In this document: positions 34,007 through 44,259 of the stretch, in pieces
Layout of the letters: each line of letters starts with the position of its first letter
How positions within the stretch are numbered: position 1 is the stretch's first letter
NCBI RefSeq assembly: GCF_033101155.1
Contig: NZ_JAWMPX010000014.1
Span: 1 to 64,000 of the forward strand
DNA from: Tropicimonas sp033101155
GTDB lineage: Bacteria; Pseudomonadota; Alphaproteobacteria; Rhodobacterales; Rhodobacteraceae
Direction of reading: 5' to 3'
DNA length: 64,000 nt
The notes under the pieces: generated by a model
Seen by the model: only the letters and a program-made list of their open reading frames with translations
What the model was told of the DNA's origin: nothing
Database searches by the model: none
Position numbers and translations under genes: made by a program

Positions 34007-35029
34007 ATGGCGGGGCCAACATTGATCGCCAGCATGGCGGCGTCGCTTGTCGATTTCGCCGTGCGTCATGGCGCATCGGAGCCCTCGCTCCTTCAGGCCA
34101 GCGGGATTTCCAAAGCGGATTTGCGCAACCCCGATGGCCGTATCCCGGCGGATGCCTATCTGGATCTGATCGATGCCGCGGTGGACGCCACAGGGGATAC
34201 CGGGCTGGCGATGCGCCATGCCGCCGAGACGAGCATCGGCAGGGTATCGGTCGTTGGCCTGATCGTCGAAGTGGCTGGCCCGCTCGAAGAAGCCATCCGG
34301 CACCTGAACCGGTATACGCGCATTGTCGCGGACCTCCCCGTCGCTGGCGGTGCCGATCGGTTCGAACTGCGCGAGGAAGGCGGCGCGCGCTGGCTGATCG
34401 ACCACTTTCCCGGGGCCGAGATCGCGCCCGTGGGAATCGAAGAGACCTTCGCCAATTTGACAATGGGGTTCCGCAAGGCCGCACCGGGCCGGGAATTCGC
34501 GCTGGAGGTACAGGTGAGCTTTTCGCCTCCGCCGCATCGGGCCCTCTACGACGAGATCTTCCGCGCGCCGGTGCGTTTCAACGCCGGGCGCAACGCCATC
34601 CGCCTGAATCCTGCCTGGCTGGAAGAGAACACGCTTGCCCCGCAACCTTATGCCTTTGGGCTGTTCTCCCGCCACGCCGACACTCTGCTGGCAGAGCTCG
34701 AAGGCGGCGAGACGACGCGGGCGCGGGTCGAGGCACTGATCCTGCCGGAGTTGCACAAGGGCTCGATCTCCATGGACGCCGTGGCGCGCGATCTCGGGAT
34801 GAGCCGTCAGACGCTGTATCGGCGTCTGAAGGATGAGAACGCGACCTTCGCGGAGGTTCACGATGACCTGCGCCAGAACATGGCGCGCGGCTACCTGACC
34901 GCCCGGAAGATCTCCGTCACCGAGGTGGCCTATCTGCTGGGCTTTTCCGAGGCATCCTCCTTCGTGCGGGCCTTCAAGCGCTGGACCGGTCAAAGCCCGG
35001 CCGCCTTTCGGCAAGCGCACGACGGATAG
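34007..35029 (+). CDS. AraC-family transcriptional regulator
   Basis: 340 residues from the ATG at 34007, with GGAGGG six bases before. The N-terminal region is of the Arabinose_bd type, and the C-terminal HTH (SRQTLYRRLKDENATF and ISVTEVAYLLGFSEASSFVRAFKRWTGQSPAAFR) is classical AraC. It reads into the small ORF, oxidoreductase and hydrolase genes (35196-37325) on the same strand and probably regulates them. Confidence 0.9.
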   Translation: MAGPTLIASMAASLVDFAVRHGASEPSLLQASGISKADLRNPDGRIPADAYLDLIDAAVDATGDTGLAMRHAAETSIGRVSVVGLIVEVAGPLEEAIRHLNRYTRIVADLPVAGGADRFELREEGGARWLIDHFPGAEIAPVGIEETFANLTMGFRKAAPGREFALEVQVSFSPPPHRALYDEIFRAPVRFNAGRNAIRLNPAWLEENTLAPQPYAFGLFSRHADTLLAELEGGETTRARVEALILPELHKGSISMDAVARDLGMSRQTLYRRLKDENATFAEVHDDLRQNMARGYLTARKISVTEVAYLLGFSEASSFVRAFKRWTGQSPAAFRQAHDG

Positions 35030-35195
35030 CGCGCGTCATCGATTGGCACGAAGTGTCAACTCTGTGGTGCCTGCGGTCATGCCGGCGGGCGCGGTGATCC
35101 CGTAAGATCTGACCTATGCAAAGCGTGATTGCGCGCCGCGTTGCGATCCGAAATCGCCCATGCGCCGCGATCACGGCTGTCGCCAGATTGGAACC

Positions 35196-35396
35196 ATGAC
35201 CATGTCAAACCTGCTTGATCTCCGCCGCCACCGGTTCGACGCGCTCCATGCGCTGCTGTTGGGCGGCATCCGCATGAAATCCCCGGATATCTACACCGAG
35301 AACAATCGCCTGAGGCGCGATGTCGGCCTTCCCGAAGCACCAGGTCGCCCCTCGCCCCTCAGCCTCGCAGAACCCATGGTCGGGCTGCGCCGGTAG
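35196..35396 (+). CDS. Small basic hypothetical protein
   Basis: 66 residues: MTMSNLLDLRRHRFDALHAL followed by a Leu/Gly turn, and ending NNRLRRDVGLPEAP before a proline-rich tail. The RRDVGL end recalls the C-terminal RDIGL of DUF1127 proteins, but the rest does not match. It is 37 bp before the next gene and lacks a strong ribosome-binding site. Coding status is uncertain. Confidence 0.4.
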   Translation: MTMSNLLDLRRHRFDALHALLLGGIRMKSPDIYTENNRLRRDVGLPEAPGRPSPLSLAEPMVGLRR

Positions 35397-35433
35397 GTCC
35401 GGCCCCTCGATCCCGCGCAGGAAAGGAGCAACA

Positions 35434-36324
35434 ATGCAGACCGTTTTCGTCGCCGGCGCTACGGGGTATCTCGGACGGCATCTCTGCGCAGAGTTCTCCC
35501 GCCGAGGCGCCTACGTGATCGCGCTTGTCCGCGACGCGAGCCGCGCACGCGAGCTTGCGGCCGACAGCCTTGTCGAGGCCGAGGCAACGCGCCCCGAAAC
35601 GCTGGTCGGCGTCATGGACGGCGCTGATCTCGTCCTGTCCGCTCTCGGGATCACCCGGCAATCCGACGGGCTCGGCTATCACGACGTGGACTACCAGGCC
35701 AATGTGAACCTGCTGCGGGAGGCCGAACGCGCAGGCGTCGGACGCTTCGCCTATATCCATGTTCTGAATGGAGAAAACATGCGCACCGTGCCGCTCGTGG
35801 CGGCCAAGACCGCCTTCGTTCGCGCGCTTCAGGCCTCGGCGCTTGCATCGATCGTGATCGCGCCGTCGGGGTTCTTCACGGATATGGGTGATTTCCTGTC
35901 GATGGCCCGTTCGGGCCGGGTCTGGCTGTTTGGGGATGGATCGCACAGGATCAACCCGATCCACGGCGCCGACCTTGCGACGGCCACTGCCGATGCCATC
36001 GAGGCCGGGCAAGATTGGCTCGATCTCGGCGGGCCCGACGCGTTCAGCCATACCGCGCTTGCCGAACTGGCCTTCGAGACTCTCGGACGGCCCGCGAGGA
36101 TCACCCATCTTCCGGACAACCTGCGCCGGCTCGCGTTGCGCGTCCTGCCGTGGCTCACGCCGCGACGCATCCACGGGCCGGCACAGTTCTTTCTCACAGC
36201 CATGGCGATGGACATGGTTGGCCTTCCCCACGGCACGCACCGGCTTGCCGATCATTTCCGTTCGATGGCGAAATCCAGTTCGGAGGACCGGCCAGCTAGA
36301 TACGCCGTCGGGACGGGAGATTGA
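35434..36324 (+). CDS. NAD(P)-binding atypical short-chain dehydrogenase/NmrA-like protein
   Basis: 296 residues. The N-terminal GATGYLG (about 8-14) is the nucleotide-binding motif, followed by acidic and FAYIHVLNGENM segments of extended SDR folds. It resembles NmrA-like and NDUFA9-like proteins that bind NAD(P) without clear catalysis. AAAGGAG precedes the ATG at 35434. It is in the same block as the AraC gene and the metallo-beta-lactamase-fold hydrolase. Confidence 0.82.
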   Translation: MQTVFVAGATGYLGRHLCAEFSRRGAYVIALVRDASRARELAADSLVEAEATRPETLVGVMDGADLVLSALGITRQSDGLGYHDVDYQANVNLLREAERAGVGRFAYIHVLNGENMRTVPLVAAKTAFVRALQASALASIVIAPSGFFTDMGDFLSMARSGRVWLFGDGSHRINPIHGADLATATADAIEAGQDWLDLGGPDAFSHTALAELAFETLGRPARITHLPDNLRRLALRVLPWLTPRRIHGPAQFFLTAMAMDMVGLPHGTHRLADHFRSMAKSSSEDRPARYAVGTGD

Positions 36325-36407
36325 CGAACATGCCGGGGCGCTTGCGCGCGCACAAACAGAGACACCCCACCGTCCTATCCATCACGACAAATCAGAAAGG
36401 ATCGCAG

Positions 36408-37325
36408 ATGGCCGACACACAAACCGAGCTTTCCGGTACATCCTTCACACCCGAACGGACCATCGCGTCGCTGAGGGTCCTCCGTGTCGGACAGGCGGAA
36501 CAACATCGCGAGCACCGCTACGGCAGCAGGATGCCGCAGCTTTGGTGGGTCTTCCTTGGCCGACACTGGGTCCCCCTGCCCCTGCAATGCTTCCTGATCG
36601 AGCATCGTGACGGGCTGGTGCTGTTCGATACCGGGATCGATCCGGCGATCCTCTCCGAAGAGGGCTATATCAACCAGGCGATCGGGCGCTTCCTGCTGCC
36701 GCGGATCTTTCGCTTCCACCTGACCGAGCGCGACCGCATCGACCATGTTCTGGCTGGTGCGGGAGTGGCTGCCAGCGACATCCGCATGGCCGTCATTTCC
36801 CACCTGCATTTCGACCATGTCGGCGGGATCGCACAGATCCCGCAAGCCGATCTGCTGGTCAGCGAGCGGGAATGGGCGATCCTTTCGGAGCCCCACCCGG
36901 AACGCGAATGGATTCTGCGTGAACACATTGAGATCCCGGGTGCAAACTGGCGGCAGGTTTCTTTCACGCCGACAGACGACCCGCTTTTCGACGGCTTCGA
37001 GGGGATCCACGACATTGCCGGGGATGGCACGATGATCCTGCTGCCGACGCCGGGGCACACACCCGGTTCCATGTCGATGTTGATCCGCCAGGACGGCTGG
37101 GACCCGATCCTTCTTGTGGGGGACCTGACCTATGAGACCGCGCTGCTGGAACAGGGAGTCCTCCCAGGAACAGGCGACACGGAAGCGCTGCTTGCGTCAG
37201 GCGCCAAGGTCCGGCGGCTCAAGGAGCGTCTGCCGGGTCTCACGATTGTCGCATCGCATGACTTCTCCGCCGAAGAGGTCGTGTCGCGGGCAACCCGCCG
37301 CACGCCCCAATCGACGGAGGCGTAG
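36408..37325 (+). CDS. Metallo-beta-lactamase-fold hydrolase (N-acylhomoserine-lactonase-like)
   Basis: 305 residues. The zinc motif HLHFDH (H132-H137) and a later PGHTPGSM and VGDLTY give the full metal set. The order and the short N-terminal extension match the group holding N-acyl homoserine lactonases and related lactonases. The ATG at 36408 has an AAGGA site; an in-frame TTG at 36321 overlaps the previous stop. The substrate is unproven. Confidence 0.85.
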   Translation: MADTQTELSGTSFTPERTIASLRVLRVGQAEQHREHRYGSRMPQLWWVFLGRHWVPLPLQCFLIEHRDGLVLFDTGIDPAILSEEGYINQAIGRFLLPRIFRFHLTERDRIDHVLAGAGVAASDIRMAVISHLHFDHVGGIAQIPQADLLVSEREWAILSEPHPEREWILREHIEIPGANWRQVSFTPTDDPLFDGFEGIHDIAGDGTMILLPTPGHTPGSMSMLIRQDGWDPILLVGDLTYETALLEQGVLPGTGDTEALLASGAKVRRLKERLPGLTIVASHDFSAEEVVSRATRRTPQSTEA

Positions 37326-37529
37326 CACACGGACTGATACGAGACAGGGTTTTTCAGAGCACGAACCGAGGACGGGACGGTAATTCATACCCGAGTCGTT
37401 GTCTCCAATAAAGGTGTCCGTGGAACCGTCGGGTGCCTCCGCCGCGACACCGCAGCGCCACGCCGCGCAGGGCTTTTCGACGGCATCGACGAACAGCCGA
37501 ACTTCGCTGCAAGCGCCGTTCAAACGTCT

Positions 37530-38819
37530 TCAGAACAGCAGGTTGGGCAAGAACAACGCCAGGATCGGGAACAGGCTCAGCAATACGATTGCGAAGAGGT
37601 GGATCAGCCAATAGGGGACCGTGGCAATCGCCACGCGACCAAGGCTGACCTCGTTATTCGTCAGAGCCGTCAACACGGAAAGGTTCAGTCCGACCGGGGG
37701 CGTTACCTGACCAATCTCGATGACGATGGTGATGACGACGCCGATCCAGATCGGATCGAAGCCCAACCCCGTCAGAAGCGGAAACACCACTGGCAGGGTC
37801 ATGATCATCAAGGACAGGCCGTCGAAGAAACACCCCAGCAGCAGATAGATCAGCACCACGATCAGGAGCACCGAATATGCACCGAGGCCACTTTCCGCGA
37901 CGGTTTCCAGGATCTGTTGCGGGACACCAAGGATGCTCACGGATTTCGCGAGGATCGTCGCGCCAAGCACCAGAAAGCCAACCGACGCGAAAAGCAACGC
38001 CGAGTGATAGATCGCGTCGAGCAGCTTGCGGAAGGTCAGATCGCCCCAGATAGAGGTCAGCAATATCGCAAAGATCACCCCGAGCCCGGCCGATTCCGTG
38101 GGCGTTGCCAACCCGCCGATAATGCTGCCGATGACGGCCGCGATGAGGGCGAGGATTGGCCAGATATGGCGGAACCCGGCAATGATCTCGAACAGCGACG
38201 CGTGGCTTTCGTCGCGCGGAGCAAGGGACGGATCACGGGCGCATCGGACCAGCAGGTAGGCCATGAAGAAACTGCCCACCATCAAGCCCGGCACGATGCC
38301 CGCCGCGAAGAGACGGCCAATGGAGGTCTCCGTCAGTGCACCGTAGATGAGAAAGGACAGGCTCGGCGGGATCAACAAGCCAAGCGTCCCGCCGCCGGCA
38401 AGGCTGCCGACAACCATATCCTTGTTGTAGCCGCGTTTCGTCATCTCCGGATAGGCAACCGACCCCACCGCCGCCGCGGTGGACAGGCTTGAGCCGCTGA
38501 CCGCGCCGAACAGGGTGCACACGGCAATGTTGGTGTGCAGCAACCCGCCCGGCACCCGGCGAAACAGCGGCGAGAAGGCCGTGTAGGCGCGCTCGCTGAC
38601 GCCGCTGCGCAGCAGGATCTCGCCAAGCAGGATGAAGACCGGAACGGCGCTCAACGTGAAGGAGTTGAAGACGTTCCAGATCGCATCCACGGCCAGCGAT
38701 GTGGCGCCATTTGAAAAAACATGCAGGATTACCAGCCCGGTCAACCCGAGCGCAGCGCCAAGCGCCATGCCCGTGCCCGCGGTGGCAACGAGCCCGCCAA
38801 TCAGGGTCGTCCAGAACAT
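37530..38819 (-). CDS. dctM: TRAP transporter large permease subunit DctM
   Basis: 429 residues from the ATG at 38819, with about 11-12 TM helices. Starting with MFWTTLIGGLVATAGTGMAL, it has the FGAVSGSSLSTAAAVGSVAYPEMTKRGY signature (about 98-125) of DctM. It transports the substrate captured by the DctP protein (39373). Its start overlaps the DctQ stop by one base, so the genes are coupled. Confidence 0.94.
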   Translation of the reverse strand: MFWTTLIGGLVATAGTGMALGAALGLTGLVILHVFSNGATSLAVDAIWNVFNSFTLSAVPVFILLGEILLRSGVSERAYTAFSPLFRRVPGGLLHTNIAVCTLFGAVSGSSLSTAAAVGSVAYPEMTKRGYNKDMVVGSLAGGGTLGLLIPPSLSFLIYGALTETSIGRLFAAGIVPGLMVGSFFMAYLLVRCARDPSLAPRDESHASLFEIIAGFRHIWPILALIAAVIGSIIGGLATPTESAGLGVIFAILLTSIWGDLTFRKLLDAIYHSALLFASVGFLVLGATILAKSVSILGVPQQILETVAESGLGAYSVLLIVVLIYLLLGCFFDGLSLMIMTLPVVFPLLTGLGFDPIWIGVVITIVIEIGQVTPPVGLNLSVLTALTNNEVSLGRVAIATVPYWLIHLFAIVLLSLFPILALFLPNLLF

Positions 38820-39358
38820 CAGGTCATCGTCTCGCTTTGATCGGTGAAGCCTGGCCGCGCGTCCTCTTTCTCTTCGGGAAGAATACCGACCAACCGGGCC
38901 AACAGGATTGCCATTGTCAAAACAATGGTCACTGGCATCACAGCCATCCACGGGTAGAGCAAAAGGCGCGAGGTCTGCGTCTTAAGGTTGCGATCATAGG
39001 CGAACTCGAACCACGGGATTATCTCGAGCATGAGCCAGCCGAAGAAGATGAGGCTCAACAGCATCCCGAGAACCGTCAGGGCCCGAAGCCAGACGCCGCC
39101 AGCCGCGTTGACCAGAAGCGCCACCCGGACATGCTGGGCCCGCAAGGTGATCATGGGAAGCGCGAGCAGCAGCGAGACGCTCAGCAACAAGCCGACCACC
39201 TCTTCGGTCACGTGCAGCGGCGTGCCGAGCTTTCGCATCACGACGCTGGTCGAGATGATGCAGACGATGGCCGCGATCCCCAGAGATCCCGCGATGGCGC
39301 AGGCAAAGGCGAGCCCGCGCAGAACCTGCGCCACGAGAAATCCGAAAGATCGGGCCAT
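38819..39358 (-). CDS. dctQ: TRAP transporter small permease subunit DctQ
   Basis: 179 residues with four TM helices, the normal DctQ size. Contains the LLLSVSLLLALPMITLRAQHVRV stretch typical of DctQ. It sits between DctP and DctM in one operon. Confidence 0.93.
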   Translation of the reverse strand: MARSFGFLVAQVLRGLAFACAIAGSLGIAAIVCIISTSVVMRKLGTPLHVTEEVVGLLLSVSLLLALPMITLRAQHVRVALLVNAAGGVWLRALTVLGMLLSLIFFGWLMLEIIPWFEFAYDRNLKTQTSRLLLYPWMAVMPVTIVLTMAILLARLVGILPEEKEDARPGFTDQSETMT

Positions 39359-39372
39359 CTGGTCTTTCCCGC

Positions 39373-40374
39373 TCAGCGACCGAGTGCTTCCAGAACGCGC
39401 TCGCGATAGCCCTGTGCGTTTCCGCCGGCCTCTTCGGCCAGTTCGGCCCAGACCTCGGTCACCGACTCGACGAATTGTGCCCGGTCCGCCTCGGGGAAGT
39501 CATCGCCCCAGGTGAGACCTTGCGCCACCAGATCTTCCCGCGACTTCATCTCGCGTTCGATATCGTCGTCATATTGGTTGGTGCGTTCCCAAAGGTCGTC
39601 CGCCGCTTTCGTGACAGCGGTCTTGAACGCGTCGTCGGCAGCGTCCCAACGGTCCGATGCGACGCCGATCACGTAGGGACCGGACGCCATCGGGTAGAGG
39701 AAGGAGGCGTGTTTGGACACTTCCTGTAGCGAGACCGTGTGCGCATAGAGCGCGGGATAGAGCGCACAATCCACAACACCGGTCTTCATCGCGACATAGA
39801 GTTCTTCCTGCGGAATGATCTGGGCCGAAACGCCAAGACGCGTGAAGGTCTCGACCTGATCGCGGGCCCAGACGCGCAGTTTTTTCGTCTTCAGGTCTTC
39901 AAGCGTGTTGACCGGTTCTTCGCCGCAAAAGACCGAGACCATGAGCATCGGGATCGCGACGTAGCCGACCGAAGAAACACCCCACTCGGTGAATTCCTCC
40001 TCGTAGATCTCCTTGACCACGGGGATGGCCTTCTCGAACTCCTCGATCGAGCCGATCGTTCCCTGAACGACAACCGAGCTGAGCGCCGGTGCGTCGCGGC
40101 CGAGATAATTGGCCCACATGAGGCTCATCTCGACGGCGCCCTTGGGAAGAAAACGCAGAGTGTCGGTGTTGGGCAGACCCAGAGATCCGCCGCTATAGAG
40201 CTTCAGCTCATGCTCTCCGCCAAGCGCTTCGTTGGCTTCGGAAACGAATTGCTCCAACTCCGCGGATTCCGGACGGGTCTCTGGCAGGAAGTTGTTCACG
40301 CGCCACTCTTCGGCAACCGCGGGTGAAAGAGAAACAGCGAACCCAAGGGCAAAGCTCCCGATCAGGTGTTTCAT
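39373..40374 (-). CDS. dctP: TRAP transporter solute-binding protein DctP
   Basis: 333 residues from the ATG at 40374, chosen because AGGAGGT precedes it and it opens with a signal peptide (MKHLIGSFALGFAVSLSPAVA, cleaved before EEWRVN). The motif KLRVWARDQVETFTRLGVSAQIIP (about 145-168) with ALYPALYAHTVSL fits DctP. It is first in the dctPQM operon. The carried substrate, often a C4-dicarboxylate or sugar acid, is not evident. Confidence 0.94.
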   Translation of the reverse strand: MKHLIGSFALGFAVSLSPAVAEEWRVNNFLPETRPESAELEQFVSEANEALGGEHELKLYSGGSLGLPNTDTLRFLPKGAVEMSLMWANYLGRDAPALSSVVVQGTIGSIEEFEKAIPVVKEIYEEEFTEWGVSSVGYVAIPMLMVSVFCGEEPVNTLEDLKTKKLRVWARDQVETFTRLGVSAQIIPQEELYVAMKTGVVDCALYPALYAHTVSLQEVSKHASFLYPMASGPYVIGVASDRWDAADDAFKTAVTKAADDLWERTNQYDDDIEREMKSREDLVAQGLTWGDDFPEADRAQFVESVTEVWAELAEEAGGNAQGYRERVLEALGR

Positions 40375-40640
40375 AGTGCTACCTCCTGGACGTCCGTCCT
40401 GTCTGTTGGAAATCTCCGGGTGGTTTCCCGGATGCCGGTCTGTTTTCCGTTGTATTCGTTGTGCCACGGCTGCGAAAGCGCACAGGCCCGATTCTTTCAC
40501 CCTACGGGCCAAAAACCCGGTTTGTCACCGTGCACTATCCGCTGCGGCGTTCACGCGGTCGCCGGGAAAGGTCGATTGACGAACCCGCGAATGAAGCGCA
40601 GCATCGGCGGTATGCGGTGTCCATATCAGGGAACTCATGA

Positions 40641-41045
40641 ATGGGGATCAGGATCAAACCAAGATCGTTCGGACCGATCAGTGTCCGGTCCAATGGCGAT
40701 GGGGTCTTGCTCTACGCCGGGCAAGATGAAGATTTCGCAGCCGTTCCGCCACACGGAACGCCCGTCGATCTTCTTTTGGCGTCTCTCGGCGCCTGCATTG
40801 CGAAGTCGCTTGAAATCGTTGCCGAACAACGCAATCAAAGGCTTTCGCCCTTCTCGGTCGAAGTGGCGGGAAAGAAGGCAACGGATCTTCCCAACCGCCT
40901 GGGGTCAGTCGATATCCGCGTCGTTGGGCGCCTGACAGACGACGCCGACATCTCGACCGAATTGCTGCGACACGCGAAATCGATCTGCACGATCAGCAAT
41001 ACGCTCAATTGCACGATCTCGCTCGATCTTGACCGGTCGGGGTGA
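40641..41045 (+). CDS. OsmC-family protein
   Basis: 134 residues. It has the OsmC core, with PVDLLLASLGACIAKSLEIV (about 42-61) carrying the single Cys near 52. A second cysteine occurs in KSICTISNTLNCTI near the C-terminus, which could provide the peroxidase pair seen in OsmC/Ohr. It is a cytoplasmic peroxide-reducing fold. It is divergent from the dctPQM operon. Confidence 0.8.
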   Translation: MGIRIKPRSFGPISVRSNGDGVLLYAGQDEDFAAVPPHGTPVDLLLASLGACIAKSLEIVAEQRNQRLSPFSVEVAGKKATDLPNRLGSVDIRVVGRLTDDADISTELLRHAKSICTISNTLNCTISLDLDRSG

Positions 41046-41460
41046 CGAACCCGATCCGGATGGTGGAGGCGGGAGTGCACAGGGACTGAAAGGGTCGGTG
41101 TCCCCTCATCCTCGACGGCTGCAGACGCAAGGAAAACGCCCGAAAGAGGCTTCGGACATCTCGATACGTTCGGATCGCCGGACCGCGCGTAGCGGCACAA
41201 TATGCAGTATCTGGACCTGACACGCCATGATCCTCGGACCGATGGCGGTCCCATGGCTCGACCCTGGTCGCCGGGGTCTGAGTGGTCGATGTCGGCAAAC
41301 TCCAGCCCGACCAAACACCTTGGCGCGCACCCAGAGCCCTTCTGGCACGATCGTCGGATTGACCCGACGTCTTCGGGTATGAACGGAGCCCGCTTTACCG
41401 ATTGTTAGACGGAGATCGCCAGGACTCACGCGCCAAATCACTCCGGAGATATCAACAACC
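41046..41460. other. 415-bp gap, no gene seen
   Basis: Between the OsmC gene and the broken exported-protein gene. No convincing frame or terminator. It is the left edge of a stretch rich in decayed genes (to about 44570). Confidence 0.35.
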
Positions 41461-41961
41461 TGCAAAACCTTCCTCGCCGCATTGCTTGCGACGGCCGCCT
41501 GTACCAGCGCTGTCGCCATGGAAACCGACAAGTTCCGGTCGATCGTGGCGGACACAGTCTAACAGCTCGAAACAGGCGATGTGGACGCGGATGCGCTCAT
41601 CGCAATGCAGGAAGAACTGGTGCAGATCGGCGTTGATGGCGCGCGGGAGCATGCCTCGGAAGCGCCGGAAGACGCAAAGGTCCTGAATTTCGTAGCGGAC
41701 AGTGCCTACGAGACGATGGCATTGGACCTCGATGGGATCGAAGCCGCTTGGCATGATGGTGAAGCGTTCGAGGAAATCGGCGTCGACATCGAGATGTACG
41801 ATCATTTCAGCCCGGTTGTTGGCCATGTAGATGCGGTCGTACATCCCGCAACTGCCATCATCGCTTTGGGTGACGACAAGGAGACCGGCGACAAGATGTT
41901 CCTGATCCAGGTGAAGGATGAACTTGCCGAGGTCTTTGAGCATCTCGCTCATATCGATTGA
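41461..41961 (+). pseudogene. Exported-protein gene broken by a stop codon and lost start
   Basis: The frame reads KTFLAALLATAACTSAVAME, a signal peptide, directly from position 41464, but where ATG is expected (41461) there is TGC. A TAA at 41560-41562 interrupts the frame after FRSIVADTV, then QLETGDVDADALIAMQEELV and so on continues to the stop at 41961. The downstream part (about 130 residues) is acidic and unrecognised. Two defects (start and nonsense) suggest an inactive gene unless a downstream GTG (41581) is used. Confidence 0.75.
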
Positions 41962-41991
41962 CCATATTCTGACAGAGATGGAGCGCGGAAC

Positions 41992-44259
41992 ATGTTGCAA
42001 TCAATGAGCATTTCCAAACAACTGGTCGTGGTGTTCAGCATCGTTCTGGGGATTGCAGCCGTCGTGGGCGGCGTCGGTGTTTACGGTGCGCGCTCTTTCA
42101 CGCAAACGGTCAATGTCGCGGCCGAAGAAGTGTTGCCTCAGGCAGAACGAGCGGCGCTTCTTGCCGAAACGGCAGCGAAGACCGAAGTCGCCGCGGTATC
42201 CTATTTCGGTCGTGCCCGGAAAGATGCGCCGACAGAAGCCCGAATTGCGAACCTCATGGACGAACTCGGGCAGATCGCAGCGACGTCCGACAACCAACGG
42301 CTCGCGTCGGAGTTTGCAAGCTTACGGGAGAGCATGGACGCTACACTCGCCACTCATGAACAGTCGTCGAAATTCGTTTTCGTGTTTGACGAGATCGAGT
42401 ACAGCCTGCCCGGCTTTCTCGAACATATTGCGGTCGTGAATGCGCGTTTTCTGAAATCCGTCGATGAGGCAACTCGTTTCGGTGTATTCGACGGATTGCC
42501 AACGGATCCCGCGGCAACCGAGTTCGCGCGTTGGTCGACCGGATACGTTGCCCCGGACGAAGACCTGTCTGCACTCATAGGCGCATATCGGAAGGCCGAA
42601 GGCAGCATGGTCGATTATGTTGCCGAGAAAATAATCGCGAAACCGGAGAAAGCCCAGGCGCAGTTCGTGCGCATGCAGTCGCGCCGTGTTCCCAAGGTGA
42701 ATCGTGCCTTGGAGGCCTTGAATGAGGAAACAGCAAAACGGTTCAAGACGGCTGTCCAGGCAAAGCGGGAAAGTCTCGAAGCGCTCCTCGAACGGTTATC
42801 CGCAGTGATTGAGATATTGCGCTCGGAGCAAGGCAACGCCATGCAGGCCATGGCGGCATCTGTCGAGCGTGCAAAGTCAACCGGGACAACGACAATTGCC
42901 GTCGTGTCTCTGGTTTTGGCCTGTGGCATCTGCGTCGCCATGGTAGAGTTTTTTGCAGCAACGCGTCGGATCGGTCGCCCTCTTGCCGAACTCTCGAGCG
43001 TAATTGGAGAGTTGGCAGGTCGAAATTACGAAATCTCTGTGCCGTTCAAGTCGCGAATGGACGAGATCGGTGCCATTGCACAGGCCGCCGAAGAGTTTCG
43101 AGAGAGCGGGCTGGACCGCGAAAGACTGCAACGGGATCAGGAACAGGACCGAGAACGCGCGGAGGCCGACCGCCTTGAGCGCCTTGAAAGGGAACACACG
43201 GCGCAACGCGAAGCGGAACGGCGGGAACGAGAGGCAAAAGAGGCCGAGGACAAACGCCTTGCCGAGATCGAGCGCGCAGCGGAATCGGAACAGCGAGTAC
43301 GTCAAGAGGAGCAAGCAATGGTCGTCGACTCGCTTGCCAAAGCTCTGCGAGATCTGGCGGACGGTAAACTTGATGCCCATATCGAAACGCAGTTTGGTGT
43401 AGGCTATGAGCAATTGCGCCTCGACTACAACCTCGCGATCGATACCCTCGCCGGTACGATCCGATCGATTTCCATGAGTGCCGGAACGATCAATCAGAAC
43501 GCGGCATCGTTGAGCGAAGCTGCGGTGAGCCTTTCCAGCCGGTCGGAGCAATCCGCAGGTTCGCTGGAAGAGAGCGCAGCTGCGATCACAGAAGTCGCCT
43601 CTTCCGTCCAGAAATCGGCCGAACGTGCCAGTGAGACGGACGGCATCGTGAAAACGGCGCGCGATCAGGCCTAGAAGAGCTCTCTTGTGGTAACGGAAGC
43701 TGTCGCTGCGATGAGCGCGATCGACGGATCCTCCAAGAAGATCTCGAAGATCATCGATGTGATCGAGGATATTGCTTTCCAGACGAGCCTCTTGGCGTTG
43801 AATGCAGGCGTCGAAGCCGCCCGTGCCGGAGAGGCTGGAAGGGGATTCTCCGTGGTTGCATCGGAGGTTCGCGCTCTGGCTCAACGTGCATCCGAGGCGG
43901 CTCTCGAAATCAATGACTTGATCTCGGAAAGCGGCTCTCAGGTCGAGCAGGGGGTGACGCTGGTTGACAATGTCGGAGAGGCACTGGAGACAATCGTCCA
44001 ATCCGTTTCCCGGATTTCCGGTCACGTAGCCGGAATCGCCCAGTCTTCGCGGGAGCAGGCAACCGGAATTGATGAAATCAGCAACGCTGTAAGCCAACTT
44101 GACCAAGCCATTCAGCAGAACGCAGCGATGTCTGAAGAATCTGTCGCGGCCACATTGTCAATGTCCCAGGAAGCCCGAAATCTTGCCGCAAACGTAGCAA
44201 GGTTCCATGTGGGTGCGGATGATCGGCAAGAGGGGCCGTGTCGTGAGGTGGCAGCATAG
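41992..44259 (+). pseudogene. Methyl-accepting chemotaxis protein interrupted by one amber codon
   Basis: Two open frames in register: 560 codons, a TAG at 43672-43674, then 194 codons to the real stop at 44259, about 755 in all. Domains: TM helix near residue 10-30, a ligand-sensing region, TM helix near 300-320, HAMP, a long charged coiled coil (about 370-440), a second HAMP-like segment, and the MCP signalling hairpin, whose tip IAFQTSLLALNAGVEAARAGEAGRGF lies downstream of the stop. Without read-through the signalling domain is missing. The rest of the sequence is intact, so the mutation looks recent. Confidence 0.85.

Noticed and set aside
33257..35020. A 587-codon open frame on the minus strand
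   Set aside because: Antisense to the TPR regulator and AraC genes and spans the gap between them; no motifs.
37326..37529. A protein-like minus-strand stretch (VDAVEKPCAAWRCGVAAEAP) between the hydrolase and DctM genes
   Set aside because: It has some coding character but no start, no family match and overlaps the hydrolase end; too little to call a gene.
41106..41555. A 149-codon minus-strand frame between OsmC and the broken gene
   Set aside because: No ribosome-binding site, no recognisable domain, and it overlaps the more convincing plus-strand signal-peptide gene.
43672..43674. Recoding of the chemoreceptor TAG (e.g. pyrrolysine or read-through)
   Set aside because: No downstream recoding element was seen, the neighbouring gene has a TAA in a similar situation, and alphaproteobacterial chemoreceptors do not use UAG as sense. 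Plain nonsense or sequencing error is simpler.
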